Numbered from the stretch's first letter, positions 36,587 through 45,268 are shown. The stretch: DNA of 64,000 bases from an uncultured Pseudoruegeria sp. (GCA_947498155.1 CANMJD010000002.1:372001-436000), one strand, 5' to 3'. The notes: a model not told the origin generated them from the letters alone. Numbers and translations: made by a program.

Positions 36587-36988
36587 ATGAAAAGGATCCT
36601 TCTTTCGACAGCATTCTGCGTTTCCGCGACGGTTGCAGCGGCGCAGGACACAAAAGACATGCGCACCTTCCTGTTTATCGGCACGTCCAACAGCGCCGCC
36701 TGGGAGATGCAGATCGCAAATCCCGGGGATCGAGCGGCGTTCGTGAAGGGGGGCATCGAAGCGCTCGGCGGCGAACTTCTGAGCTACTACTGGGGGCTTG
36801 GAAACGGGAAGAATTATATAACCGTTGCCCTGCCGGATGATCCGACATTCATTCAGGCTTTTTATGTCAGCCGATTAGGAGATGGTTTGCTTGACGACTA
36901 CCAAATGATCGCATTGATGAGCAGCGCTGACATGGCGACAGCGTTGAGACGTGTCTCTGAAATCAAGGCTGTAGATGACATAAAATGA
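36587..36988 (+). CDS. Exported GYD-domain-like small protein
   Basis: 133-residue protein with signal peptide MKRILLSTAFCVSATVAAAQ. The mature part resembles the GYD ferredoxin-like fold: RTFLFIGTSNSAAWEMQI, VKGGIEALGGELLSYYWGLGNGKNYITVALPDDPTFIQAFYVSRLGDG. The canonical Gly-Tyr-Asp is replaced by GKNY. GYD proteins are normally cytoplasmic and uncharacterised, so an exported member is unusual. It follows the third amidohydrolase by 115 bp on the same strand and is probably part of that module. Family assignment by eye only. Confidence 0.65.
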   Translation: MKRILLSTAFCVSATVAAAQDTKDMRTFLFIGTSNSAAWEMQIANPGDRAAFVKGGIEALGGELLSYYWGLGNGKNYITVALPDDPTFIQAFYVSRLGDGLLDDYQMIALMSSADMATALRRVSEIKAVDDIK

Positions 36989-37046
36989 ATTGAGAACCTG
37001 CTCTGACGCGAGCCATTTTCCATCGCAAGGGTAGCGAATGCTTTGG

Positions 37047-37063
37047 GCACGTGCGCCACGTGC
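37047..37063. promoter_or_regulatory. Perfect 17-nt palindrome in the gap after the GYD-like gene
   Basis: GCACGTG, CGC, CACGTGC. It lies in the 238-bp gap 36989-37226 between the end of the amidohydrolase module and the end of the ABC ATPase gene. Neither flanking gene starts here, so a classic operator role is not obvious; a short stem-loop is possible. The rest of the gap holds no gene that I can support. Confidence 0.35.
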
Positions 37064-37226
37064 AATATGCGAGGTAATCATTAGACAAAGAGCAGACACT
37101 AAACGTGGACGCATTAAGGTCGGCTCAGGGCCGAAACTAAAAAATCTTCATTTCCCCGATATACGCACTTCAACCTACTGCAGCCAATGCCGTCCGAGCA
37201 CAAATCCCTTTCGATCTCTACCCGGC

Positions 37227-38162
37227 TCAATCGCCGCTTTTGGTCAGTGCCAGAAAGATATCCTCTAGATCAGGGTCTTCGGTGCGGACGTCACGGATTG
37301 CGACATTGGCATCGCGCAGGCTGGCTAGAACCTGCTCGGGGGAAACCTGCGAAGTGCGGTAGGAAAACGCCAATGCACCGTCGCGGCGGGTGTCCATGGT
37401 CACACCATCTGGCAGCGCAATTTGCGCGGCGGGGGTTTCGGGCTGGATCACAAGGGTTTTCTGGTCCATCTGCCCAATCAGATCGCTGGTCTTTTCCTGC
37501 GCGATTTTTTCGCCGTGGTTGATGATGGCGATCTCATCGCACATCTCTTCGGCCTCTTCCAGATAATGGGTGGTCAGGATGATGGTCATGCCCAGATCGT
37601 TGAGTTTGCGCACGTTGTTCCAGAGCATCTGGCGCAGTTCAATATCGACCCCGGCGGTGGGTTCGTCCAGCACCAACACCTGCGGGTGATGCACCAATGC
37701 TTTACCCAAGAGCAGCCGCCGCCGCATCCCGCCGGAGAGGCTGCGCGCATAGGCGTTTGCCTTGTCGGACAGGCCGATCATTTCCAAAATCTCATCGCTT
37801 TTGCGATCGGCTTTGGGCACGCCATACAGACCGGCTTGTACTTCCAATGCCTCGCGGGGGGTAAAGAACGGATCAAGGTTCAATTCCTGCGGCATCACCC
37901 CGATCGAAGCGCGGGACTGGCGCGGGTTGACGTCTTGATCAAAGCCCCAGATTTTCACCGTGCCAGCGGATTTCACCACCAATCCGGCCAGAATATTGAT
38001 CAGGGTGGATTTGCCCGCCCCATTCGGCCCAAGCAGGCCAAAGATCGATCCGGCAGGGATAGACAGATCCACACCCTTAAGGGCTTCTTTGGGGGCGGTG
38101 CCTTTATGTCCGGCATAGGTCTTGCGCAGACCGGTGATTTCAATGGCGGATTCACGCATCAT
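37227..38162 (-). CDS. ABC transporter ATP-binding protein (ABC-2 type)
   Basis: 311-residue ATPase with Walker A GPNGAGKST, signature RSLSGGMRRRLLLGKAL, Walker B VLVLDEPTAGVD and switch His in ILTTHYLEEAEEM, plus a C-terminal extension of about 80 residues typical of DrrA/CcmA-like exporters. Such proteins drive export of lipids, polysaccharides or drugs with an ABC-2 permease. No permease gene adjoins, so the partner must be elsewhere. Start at 38162 (or the second Met, 3 nt later); divergent from the zinc-finger gene. Confidence 0.92.
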   Translation of the reverse strand: MMRESAIEITGLRKTYAGHKGTAPKEALKGVDLSIPAGSIFGLLGPNGAGKSTLINILAGLVVKSAGTVKIWGFDQDVNPRQSRASIGVMPQELNLDPFFTPREALEVQAGLYGVPKADRKSDEILEMIGLSDKANAYARSLSGGMRRRLLLGKALVHHPQVLVLDEPTAGVDIELRQMLWNNVRKLNDLGMTIILTTHYLEEAEEMCDEIAIINHGEKIAQEKTSDLIGQMDQKTLVIQPETPAAQIALPDGVTMDTRRDGALAFSYRTSQVSPEQVLASLRDANVAIRDVRTEDPDLEDIFLALTKSGD

Positions 38163-38259
38163 ATGCCCCTTTGTGGTCTTGCCCGTGGCGGGCGGATCGC
38201 TATCATAGCCGATGATGTACGGCCTCTGCCGTCAGACCTCAACAGCAACGGAAATGAAC

Positions 38260-38439
38260 ATGACGACACAAGCCCCCGAAACCGTGATTGTTGACAGCTG
38301 GCGCGTGGCCTGTGATGGCGGCGAGGGCGCCTTGGGGCACCCGTGTGTCTGGCTGTCCTTGTCCCCCGAGACCGGCGAAGTGGAATGTCCCTATTGCGAT
38401 AAAAAGATCGTGCATCGGGATTTTGCCGACCAGAAATAA
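38260..38439 (+). CDS. Zinc-finger (zf-CHCC) protein, NDUFS6-like
   Basis: 59-residue protein with the CHCC zinc-finger pattern: a conserved His/Cys pair in GHPCVWLSL and the [10 protein letters not shown] motif. Homologous to the zinc-binding part of the mitochondrial complex I subunit NDUFS6; alphaproteobacterial members may serve complex I. GGAA about 6 nt before ATG 38260 decides the start over two earlier in-frame Met codons. It is divergent from the ABC gene and precedes polA. Confidence 0.85.
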   Translation: MTTQAPETVIVDSWRVACDGGEGALGHPCVWLSLSPETGEVECPYCDKKIVHRDFADQK

Positions 38440-38509
38440 TCTGCGCGCGTTTTGACACGCGTTCTTTCGGCCCCTTACGTCCGCACCGCGCCCGAGGGAG
38501 GGGCATGTT

Positions 38510-41305
38510 ATGAGTTTTGGTAAAGGTCACCACCTGCATCTGATCGATGGGTCTGCTTTTATTTTCCGGGCTTATCATGCGTTGCCGCCGCTGACGCGCA
38601 AATCCGACGGGCTGCCGATTGGCGCAGTGTCGGGTTTTTGCAATATGCTGTTCAAGCAAGTCGAAGATACCACCGGCCCTGATGCGCCGACTCATGTGGC
38701 GGTGGTGTTTGATCATTCCGGCAAGACCTTCCGCAATGATCTTTATGACAAATACAAAGCCAACCGACCCCCAGCCCCCGAAGATTTGCGCCCGCAGTTT
38801 CCGCTGACACGCGATGCCACTCGCGCGTTTAACATTGCCTGTGTCGAGGTCGAAAACTTCGAGGCCGATGACATTATTGCCACCCTCGCCCATCAGGCAC
38901 GCAACGCAGGCGGGCGGGTGACGATCATTTCCTCGGATAAGGATTTGATGCAGCTTGTCGGCGGTGGCGTCACCATGCTCGATGTGATGAAGAACAAGCG
39001 GATCGACGTTGAAGGGGTGCAAGAAAAATTCGGTGTCGGGCCAGAGCGGGTTGTGGATGTGCAAGCTTTGGCGGGGGACAGCGTGGACAATGTGCCCGGA
39101 GCGCCGGGAATCGGGATCAAGACCGCAGCATTGCTGATTAACGAATATGGTGATCTGCAAACGCTTCTGGAACGGGCCGAAGAAATCAAACAGCCAAAAC
39201 GTCGCCAGTCCCTGCTTGAAAACAAAGAGCTGATCCAGATTTCACGCGATCTGGTGCAGTTGGATTGCGATATGGATCTGGATTTCAGCCTTGAAAGCCT
39301 TGAGGTGCGCGAACCTGAGCCCGAGGCCTTGCTGGGTTTTCTGTCCGAGATGGAATTTCGCACCCTGACCAACCGCGCGGCAAAAAAGCTGGGCGTGGAC
39401 ACGCCGAAAATTCCCGAATCCGTCACTGCTGCCGCAACCGCAGATGCGCCCGAAGTGCCTGCGATTGATCCAGAAAAATATGAATGGGTCAAAGACGCCG
39501 TCGCCCTGCAGCGTTGGATCGATACAATCTATGCCCGGGGCTGGGTCGCGGTGGATACCGAAACCACTGGTCTGAATGAAATGATTGCTGATCTGGTAGG
39601 CATTTCGCTCTGTGTAAACGCCGGAGAGGCCTGCTATATTCCGCTGATCCACAAAACCTCTGCCGGTGAAGACCTGTTTGCCACGGATGAACTGGCCGAA
39701 GGTCAGATGCCCCTGCAAGAGGCGCTGGATATGCTCAAACCGGTGCTTGAGGATTCTTCGATCCTGAAAATCGGGCAGAATATGAAATATGATGCCAAGA
39801 TGTTCGCCCGCTACGGGGTGAATGTCGCGCCGATTGATGACACGATGCTGATGTCCTATGCGCTCCATGCTGGCGAACATAATCACGGCATGGACACCCT
39901 GTCGGACCGCTATTTGAGCCATAAGCCGATTTCGATCAAATCGCTCCTGGGCACGGGTAAATCGGCGATCACTTTTGACAAAGTGCCGGTTGAAGACGCG
40001 GTGAAATATGCCGCCGAAGATGCCGATATTACGCTGCGCCTCTGGCAGTACTTCAAGCCGCAACTGCATCAGCGCAAAGTCACCACCGTTTACGAAACAC
40101 TAGAACGCCCGCTGGTGCCCGTGCTTGCACGGATGGAGATGAACGGGATCAAAGTCGATCGCGATGTGCTCAGCCGTATGTCCAATGCCTTTGCCCAGAA
40201 GATGGCAGGGCTAGAGGCTGAGATTCACGAAAAGGCGGGGCAGAGTTTTAACGTCGGCTCGCCTGCGCAGCTGGGTGAAATTCTGTTTGATACGCTGGAA
40301 TTGCCCGGCGGGAAGCGTGGTAAAAACGGCAAATACTCCACCGGAGCAGATATTCTTGAAGACTTGGCGACCGAGCATGAATTGCCCGCGCTGGTGCTGG
40401 ACTGGCGGCAGCTTTCAAAGCTGAAATCGACCTATACAGATGCGCTGCAGGATCACATCAACCCCGATACAGGGCGGGTGCATACGTCTTATTCCATCGC
40501 CGGTGCCAATACCGGACGGCTGGCCTCGACCGATCCGAACCTGCAAAACATTCCGGTGCGCAGCGAAGAGGGCCGCCGCATCCGCGAAGCTTTCATCGCC
40601 GATGAGGGCAAGGTTCTGCTTTCATTGGACTATTCCCAAATCGAATTGCGCATTCTGGCGCAGGTTGCGGGCATTGAAGCGCTGAAGCAGGCGTTTCGCG
40701 ACGGGCATGATATCCACGCCATGACCGCGTCCGAAATGTTTGATGTGCCGCTAGAAGGGATGGATCCGATGATCCGGCGGCAAGCTAAAGCGATCAATTT
40801 CGGGGTGATTTACGGGATTTCCGGCTTTGGTCTCGCGCGCAATCTGCGGATACCTCGCAAGGACGCGCAGGGGTTTATTGATCGCTATTTCGAACGCTTT
40901 CCCGGCATTCGGACCTATATGGACGACACGGTTAGTTTTGCCAAAGAGCACGGCTATGTGCAGACGCTGTTTGGACGCCGGATCAATACGCCAGAGATTG
41001 CCGCCAAAGGGCCGCGCGCCGGATTTGCCAAACGCGCCGCGATCAATGCGCCGATCCAAGGGGCGGCTGCCGATATCATCCGTCGCGCCATGGTGCGTAT
41101 GCCAGCGGCGATTGAAAACCTGCCTGTGAAGATGCTGTTGCAGGTCCATGACGAATTGATCTTTGAAGTGGACGCGGATGCGGTGGATCAGTCCATCGAT
41201 GTCATCCGCGATGTGATGGAAAACGCCGCCGCACCGGCGGTGCATCTGGATATCCCTTTGACCGTGGATGCGGGGCAGGGTGCGAACTGGGCCGAAGCCC
41301 ATTAA
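38510..41305 (+). CDS. polA: DNA polymerase I
   Basis: 931-residue repair and Okazaki-fragment polymerase. The N-terminal 5'-3' nuclease (about 1-290) begins HLHLIDGSAFIFRAYHALPPLT and holds DNVPGAPGIGIKTA. The 3'-5' proofreading domain (about 325-520) keeps VAVDTETTGLNE and NMKYDAKMF, so proofreading should be active. The polymerase domain (about 560-931) shows DYSQIELRILAQ, RRQAKAINFGVIYGIS and the catalytic LLQVHDELIFEV. Full length. ATG 38510 follows GAGGGAGGGGC. Confidence 0.98.
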   Translation: MSFGKGHHLHLIDGSAFIFRAYHALPPLTRKSDGLPIGAVSGFCNMLFKQVEDTTGPDAPTHVAVVFDHSGKTFRNDLYDKYKANRPPAPEDLRPQFPLTRDATRAFNIACVEVENFEADDIIATLAHQARNAGGRVTIISSDKDLMQLVGGGVTMLDVMKNKRIDVEGVQEKFGVGPERVVDVQALAGDSVDNVPGAPGIGIKTAALLINEYGDLQTLLERAEEIKQPKRRQSLLENKELIQISRDLVQLDCDMDLDFSLESLEVREPEPEALLGFLSEMEFRTLTNRAAKKLGVDTPKIPESVTAAATADAPEVPAIDPEKYEWVKDAVALQRWIDTIYARGWVAVDTETTGLNEMIADLVGISLCVNAGEACYIPLIHKTSAGEDLFATDELAEGQMPLQEALDMLKPVLEDSSILKIGQNMKYDAKMFARYGVNVAPIDDTMLMSYALHAGEHNHGMDTLSDRYLSHKPISIKSLLGTGKSAITFDKVPVEDAVKYAAEDADITLRLWQYFKPQLHQRKVTTVYETLERPLVPVLARMEMNGIKVDRDVLSRMSNAFAQKMAGLEAEIHEKAGQSFNVGSPAQLGEILFDTLELPGGKRGKNGKYSTGADILEDLATEHELPALVLDWRQLSKLKSTYTDALQDHINPDTGRVHTSYSIAGANTGRLASTDPNLQNIPVRSEEGRRIREAFIADEGKVLLSLDYSQIELRILAQVAGIEALKQAFRDGHDIHAMTASEMFDVPLEGMDPMIRRQAKAINFGVIYGISGFGLARNLRIPRKDAQGFIDRYFERFPGIRTYMDDTVSFAKEHGYVQTLFGRRINTPEIAAKGPRAGFAKRAAINAPIQGAAADIIRRAMVRMPAAIENLPVKMLLQVHDELIFEVDADAVDQSIDVIRDVMENAAAPAVHLDIPLTVDAGQGANWAEAH

Positions 41306-41338
41306 CGCGCCGCTTTCTCTGCAAGGGTGTTGTGACCC

Positions 41339-41977
41339 ATGGATGTAGCCATTGTCGCGAACGTGCTGCTGCCAATTGCGCTGATCCAGATTGTCGGCTG
41401 GGCGACGCCTGGCCCCAACCATCTGACGATTATCACTGCCTCGGTGACGGCGGGGCGCAGGGCGGGGCTGAAGGCGGCTATGGGAATCGCCGTGGGCGCC
41501 TTGAGCTGGGCGCTGATTGCGGTGTCTGGTATCGCCGTTGTTTTTGAGCTTTTTCCACCGCTTTATAATGTCTTGCGCGGGTTCGGGGCGGCCTATCTGA
41601 TTTATCTCGGGGTAAATGCGTTTCGATCCGCCCGTCGCGGCGGGGTCTTTAAACTTGAACCGGACCGTCATTCACCGGCTACGGTTGCGCCGTTTCGCAC
41701 CGCCTATCTGGTGATGATGACCAATCCCAAGGCGGTGCTGTTTTTTGGCTCTATTCTCACCGCGTTTATTCCGCCCGAAGGATCGCCGGCCCTGATGGTC
41801 CTGATCGTTGTGCAGATCGCGGTTTTAGGTGCGATCTTGAATGTGATCGCTGCGTTGTTCTTTTCCCACCCGCCGGTGATGCGCGCCTTTCAGGCTGCCA
41901 GTTTCGGCATGTCGATCCTGTTTGGTATTTTGTTTTGCGGCCTTGGCGTGCTGGTGGCTTGGGAAATGCTGTTCTAG
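41339..41977 (+). CDS. LysE family translocator
   Basis: 212-residue exporter of the LysE/RhtB family with six hydrophobic segments. The signature GWATPGPNHLTIITASVTAGRRAGLKAAMGIAVG is at the N-terminus, and MTNPKAVLFFGSI in the middle. It is a distant paralogue of the exporter at 9765. The exported substrate is unknown. It stands 33 nt after polA. Confidence 0.9.
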   Translation: MDVAIVANVLLPIALIQIVGWATPGPNHLTIITASVTAGRRAGLKAAMGIAVGALSWALIAVSGIAVVFELFPPLYNVLRGFGAAYLIYLGVNAFRSARRGGVFKLEPDRHSPATVAPFRTAYLVMMTNPKAVLFFGSILTAFIPPEGSPALMVLIVVQIAVLGAILNVIAALFFSHPPVMRAFQAASFGMSILFGILFCGLGVLVAWEMLF

Positions 41978-41985
41978 CCTCTCTG

Positions 41986-42834
41986 TCAGGGATTGACTGC
42001 CTTGGTAAAGGTGGCGGTCAGGCGTTTGTCCAATTCCACATGCGGCTTGGCGTGGGTGCCATAATGCAAATCAGCCAATGAGACGATACTGTTGAAGATC
42101 ACCTGAACACCGCCAGTCTCGTCTTCGTAGACCAGCAGTTTTTGGCAAAATGCATCCAGTCCGATGGCCGGAAACTCGGCCATGGCCACCCCACCGGGCG
42201 CGGGCCCTCCAAAGAGCAAAAGTGTGGCTTTGGTCCCTGTATCAATGTCCGGCAGAGTGGCGTAATCGATGTCGGCAAACCAGATCGTATCTTCCTGCGC
42301 CTTCACGATGCTGCGCAGATTTTCGATGGTTTGTGTGTAATCAAAGTCGGATGTCAGTGACAGAATGCCAAAGTCGGCATCTACCCTATCCGTGGGGGCG
42401 GCCATCAGCGGAGCAGAGACTGTTGAAACAACGGTTTCAATCCCCGCATCAAAAGCATCCAAAGCGTCAGATTTCGAAAGTCCGTGACGCTTCTGCAAGA
42501 AGGTCCCGTTTGTATAGATCGCTTGGGTTTGATTGGTTTGATCATAGGCAAGAACCCGATAGGGAAGATCCAGGCCTGCACGGATATTGTCATTGATCAG
42601 TTGCGCCGTCACCGCAGGATCCATAAAAATTTGCACCCGAGACGCGGGCATTTCCACCCCCGCATCTGCGGCAAGGCGTGCGTGATCTATTTCCAGAACT
42701 GGATCATATCCGGCCTGCGTTGCTGCCATGCTGATCGTATCAAAAAGCTGGTCTACTGTAGCCGTGTCCGCAGTCACCGGATGGCAGAATGCCACGACGA
42801 GGCCGGTTGCACAGATGGTTCTAAAGAGCGTCAT
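41986..42834 (-). CDS. Exported protein with two DUF302 domains
   Basis: 282-residue periplasmic protein. A signal peptide (MTLFRTICATGLVVAFCHPVTA) is followed by two DUF302-like units, about residues 25-135 and 145-275. Each shows the family pattern of a beta strand followed by P-A-hydrophobic-D and PxRVxxY-type segments (SRVQIFMDPAVTAQLINDN ... LPYRVLAYDQ; ATLLLFGGPAPGGVAMAEFPAIGLDAFCQKLLVYED). DUF302 has no established biochemical role. The gene stands alone between the LysE exporter and the tungstate operon. Confidence 0.75.
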   Translation of the reverse strand: MTLFRTICATGLVVAFCHPVTADTATVDQLFDTISMAATQAGYDPVLEIDHARLAADAGVEMPASRVQIFMDPAVTAQLINDNIRAGLDLPYRVLAYDQTNQTQAIYTNGTFLQKRHGLSKSDALDAFDAGIETVVSTVSAPLMAAPTDRVDADFGILSLTSDFDYTQTIENLRSIVKAQEDTIWFADIDYATLPDIDTGTKATLLLFGGPAPGGVAMAEFPAIGLDAFCQKLLVYEDETGGVQVIFNSIVSLADLHYGTHAKPHVELDKRLTATFTKAVNP

Positions 42835-42905
42835 GGTGATTTGGCCTCCTTGGCTTTTGCCTGAACAAGCTAGCAGAGAAAGACGCAGGGGCCAAATATT
42901 AGGGT

Positions 42906-43718
42906 CTATTTCGTCTCTTTCGGTGTGGCATTGAAGATAAACAGGGTTTCGCCGTTGATCTGGTAGCTGTTGATCAATGCTTTAGCGGTCTCGCTGGTGA
43001 GCCAGTTTTCCAGTTTTTGCGCAAACTCTGCTTTGACATGGGGGTGTTGTTCTGGGCTGATCGGTAGGTAGCTATATTGATTGAACAGCACCGGATCACC
43101 CGCAAACAGCAGGGCCAGATCGCCTTTGTTGCCAAAGTTCAGCCAGCTGGCGCGATCCGCCATGATATAGGCATTCAGACCGCTTGCGGTATTCAGCGCC
43201 GCCCCCATGCCGGAGCCGGTGGCATGATACCAGTCACCTTTGGGCGCGACATCCGCAGCGGCCCAGAGCGATTGTTCTTTTTTATGGGTGCCGCTGTCAT
43301 CCCCACGGCTGACAAAATCCGCCCTCATGTCTGCGATCCGGTCTAGTGCCTCGGGAGCGGTGGCCACCTCTGCAATCTGTGCAGGGTCATCTGACGGGCC
43401 GGTCAGCACAAAGTCGTTATACATGATTTCCCGCCGATGCGGGGCATAGCCGTTGGTGACAAAATCTTCTTCGGCGGCTTTGGCATGAACAAGGATCGCA
43501 TCCACATCACCTGCCTGCCCAAGGCGCAGGGCCTGACCAGTGCCAACCACGAGCAATTGCACATCGATCCCGAGATCATCCTTGATGGCGGGCAGCAGAA
43601 CCTCTGACAGGCCGGAGTTGTGAAAAGACGTTGTCACCGCCATGCGCAGGCTGTCAGCCGTGGCAACAGACAGGGACGATAACAGCCAGAAAAGGCTTAC
43701 AATCAGGATGCGGGTCAC
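42906..43718 (-). CDS. tupA: Tungstate ABC transporter, substrate-binding protein
   Basis: 270-residue periplasmic binding protein. Signal peptide ending VATA-DSLR, then VTTSFHNSGLSEVLLPAI, corresponding to the TTTS oxyanion motif of TupA. Further conserved pieces: LLVVGTGQALRLGQAGDVDAILVHA, FVSRGDDSGTHKKEQSLW and MGAALNTASGLNAYIMADRASW. It should bind tungstate with high affinity for tungsten enzymes. It is the last gene of a minus-strand tupB-tupC-tupA set and overlaps tupC by 4 nt. Confidence 0.92.
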   Translation of the reverse strand: MTRILIVSLFWLLSSLSVATADSLRMAVTTSFHNSGLSEVLLPAIKDDLGIDVQLLVVGTGQALRLGQAGDVDAILVHAKAAEEDFVTNGYAPHRREIMYNDFVLTGPSDDPAQIAEVATAPEALDRIADMRADFVSRGDDSGTHKKEQSLWAAADVAPKGDWYHATGSGMGAALNTASGLNAYIMADRASWLNFGNKGDLALLFAGDPVLFNQYSYLPISPEQHPHVKAEFAQKLENWLTSETAKALINSYQINGETLFIFNATPKETK

Positions 43719-44428
43719 AGGATTAGATCTCCGTGTAAAAAGGCTTTGGCTTCCGGGGTTTGAGGGGCCTCAAAAAACGGGGTCGCTGCGTTTGTTTCGT
43801 GAATGCGGCCCTTCAAAAGAAACAGCACATCATCGGCAAGACGCTTTGCCTGCCCCATGTCGTGGGTGGCCATAATGATGCGGGTGCCGCTTGATCTTGC
43901 TGTCTGTAGGATGGTTTCGATCTCGCTGGTGGCGGCCCCGTCCAGATTGGCGCAGGGTTCATCCAGAAACAGCACTTTCGGCTTTCGGATCAGGGCCCGC
44001 GCCAGGGCGAGCTTTTGCTTCTCTCCGCCGGACAGCACTTTGGCATTGCGCTGCAAAGCATCCGCAAGCCCGACCTTCTCTGCCCAGTCGGCGGCCTGCG
44101 CCCGCGCGTCCTTTTTAGCAACGCCTCGCAGCAGCAAAGGATAGGCGATGCAATCACAGACCGACCGCCGCATCATGATCGGGGATTGGAAAACATAGGC
44201 TTGATGGCGGTGTGCCTCAGTGGTGGCGACCGCCCAGTTCAATTGCCCGCTGCCAACCCGCTCTAGCCCGTGCAACAGCCGCAACAGGGTCGTTTTCCCA
44301 CTGCCGTTTGGCCCCATCACGATGGTGGTGCCCGTGGGGCCAAGCGTAAGGTCTATCGGGCCGATCAGCCGCTTGCGCCGTTTATAAACCTGCACGTCAT
44401 GCAAGGTCAGGGGTAGGATATCTACCAT
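43715..44428 (-). CDS. tupC: Tungstate ABC transporter, ATP-binding protein
   Basis: 237-residue ATPase with Walker A GPNGSGKTTLL, Q-loop FQSPIMM, signature VLSGGEKQKLALARAL, Walker B VLFLDEPCANLD and switch His in MATHDMGQA. The start is ATG 44428 (MVDILPLTLHDVQVYKRRKR), which overlaps the tupB stop by 7 nt. A longer in-frame reading to 44980 lies entirely opposite sense in tupB and is not real. Context and neighbours give the tungstate assignment. Confidence 0.93.
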   Translation of the reverse strand: MVDILPLTLHDVQVYKRRKRLIGPIDLTLGPTGTTIVMGPNGSGKTTLLRLLHGLERVGSGQLNWAVATTEAHRHQAYVFQSPIMMRRSVCDCIAYPLLLRGVAKKDARAQAADWAEKVGLADALQRNAKVLSGGEKQKLALARALIRKPKVLFLDEPCANLDGAATSEIETILQTARSSGTRIIMATHDMGQAKRLADDVLFLLKGRIHETNAATPFFEAPQTPEAKAFLHGDLIL

Positions 44429-45126
44429 CGGCTCCCCCGTTCGGTTTGTGACAGGGCATGGATCGACAGGTTCACCAGAATTGCCAAGGCAATCAGCACA
44501 AAGCCAAGCGCAAGCGCGAGGGCAAAATCGCCTTTGCCGGTTTCCAAAGCGATGGCCGTGGTCAGCACGCGGGTGGCGTGATCGATATTGCCCCCGACGA
44601 TCATGATTGCGCCGACTTCTCCGATGGCGCGGCCAAAACCCGCAAGGGACGCGGTCAGCAAGGCGCGCCGTCCGTCCCATATCAGGGCGCGCATCCGTTG
44701 GGGCTTGGTGGTGTTCAGCGATAGCAGAAGATCGTGATACTCGGCCCAGAGCTCTCGTAGCGCCTGATGGGCGATAGAGGCGATCAGCGGGGTAATGATA
44801 ATCACCTGCGCAATGATCATCGCGGTGGGGGTGAACAACAGGCCAAACACCCCAAACGGACCAGAGCGCGAGAGCAGGATGTAAACGATCAAACCGACCA
44901 CTACAGGCGGCAGACCCATCAATGCGTTCATCACCGCAATGCTCGCACGACGAAACCGAAAGCGGTTCACTGCCAGCCACGCGCCAAACGGCAGGCCAAT
45001 AGCCGACGCAATAAGGGTCGCTGTGACCGTAACCTGAAGCGAACGCAGGGTAATATCGATTAGATCGGGGTCCAGCGTCAGGATCAATTGCGCGGCCTGT
45101 AGCAAGCCTTGAAGGATATCATTCAT
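44422..45126 (-). CDS. tupB: Tungstate ABC transporter, permease
   Basis: 234-residue inner-membrane permease with five or six membrane segments. The BPD-type EAA loop can be seen in HQALRELWAEYHDLLLSLNTTKPQRMRALIWDGRRALLTASLAGFGRAIGEVGAIMIVGGN. The pattern with GRAIGEVGAIMIVGGNI is typical of TupB. First gene of the set. The 224 bp upstream (45127-45350) contains its promoter region and the hairpin of the neighbouring operon; I found no known metal-regulator box. Confidence 0.92.
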   Translation of the reverse strand: MNDILQGLLQAAQLILTLDPDLIDITLRSLQVTVTATLIASAIGLPFGAWLAVNRFRFRRASIAVMNALMGLPPVVVGLIVYILLSRSGPFGVFGLLFTPTAMIIAQVIIITPLIASIAHQALRELWAEYHDLLLSLNTTKPQRMRALIWDGRRALLTASLAGFGRAIGEVGAIMIVGGNIDHATRVLTTAIALETGKGDFALALALGFVLIALAILVNLSIHALSQTERGSRW

Positions 45127-45268
45127 GGCTGTTCATGGTCTGTGCAAGGGATCCGGTATCTGGCCTGAGGTTCCGGCAAGAGTGTCACCTAAATCGCGTC
45201 AGGCCAAATGGAAATACCTAAAATGCCGGTGAAATTTACCTGCCCGGATCGCCTTTTTATGAAAGATC

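Noticed and set aside
30351-37000. Amidohydrolase module as a recently acquired island
   Set aside because: The third amidohydrolase seems a little less GC-rich, but no integrase, tRNA junction or flanking repeat was found, and composition was judged only by eye.
37038-37268. Possible 76-residue gene on the plus strand
   Set aside because: No ribosome site, no family resemblance, and it runs into the end of the ABC ATPase gene; it looks like translated repeat or non-coding DNA.
38159-39160. 333-codon open frame on the minus strand
   Set aside because: Antisense to the start of polA and the zinc-finger gene, and shows no conserved features.
44429-44980. N-terminal extension of tupC
   Set aside because: The frame stays open across tupB, but the ATPase family begins at 44428 and tupB is the coding frame there.
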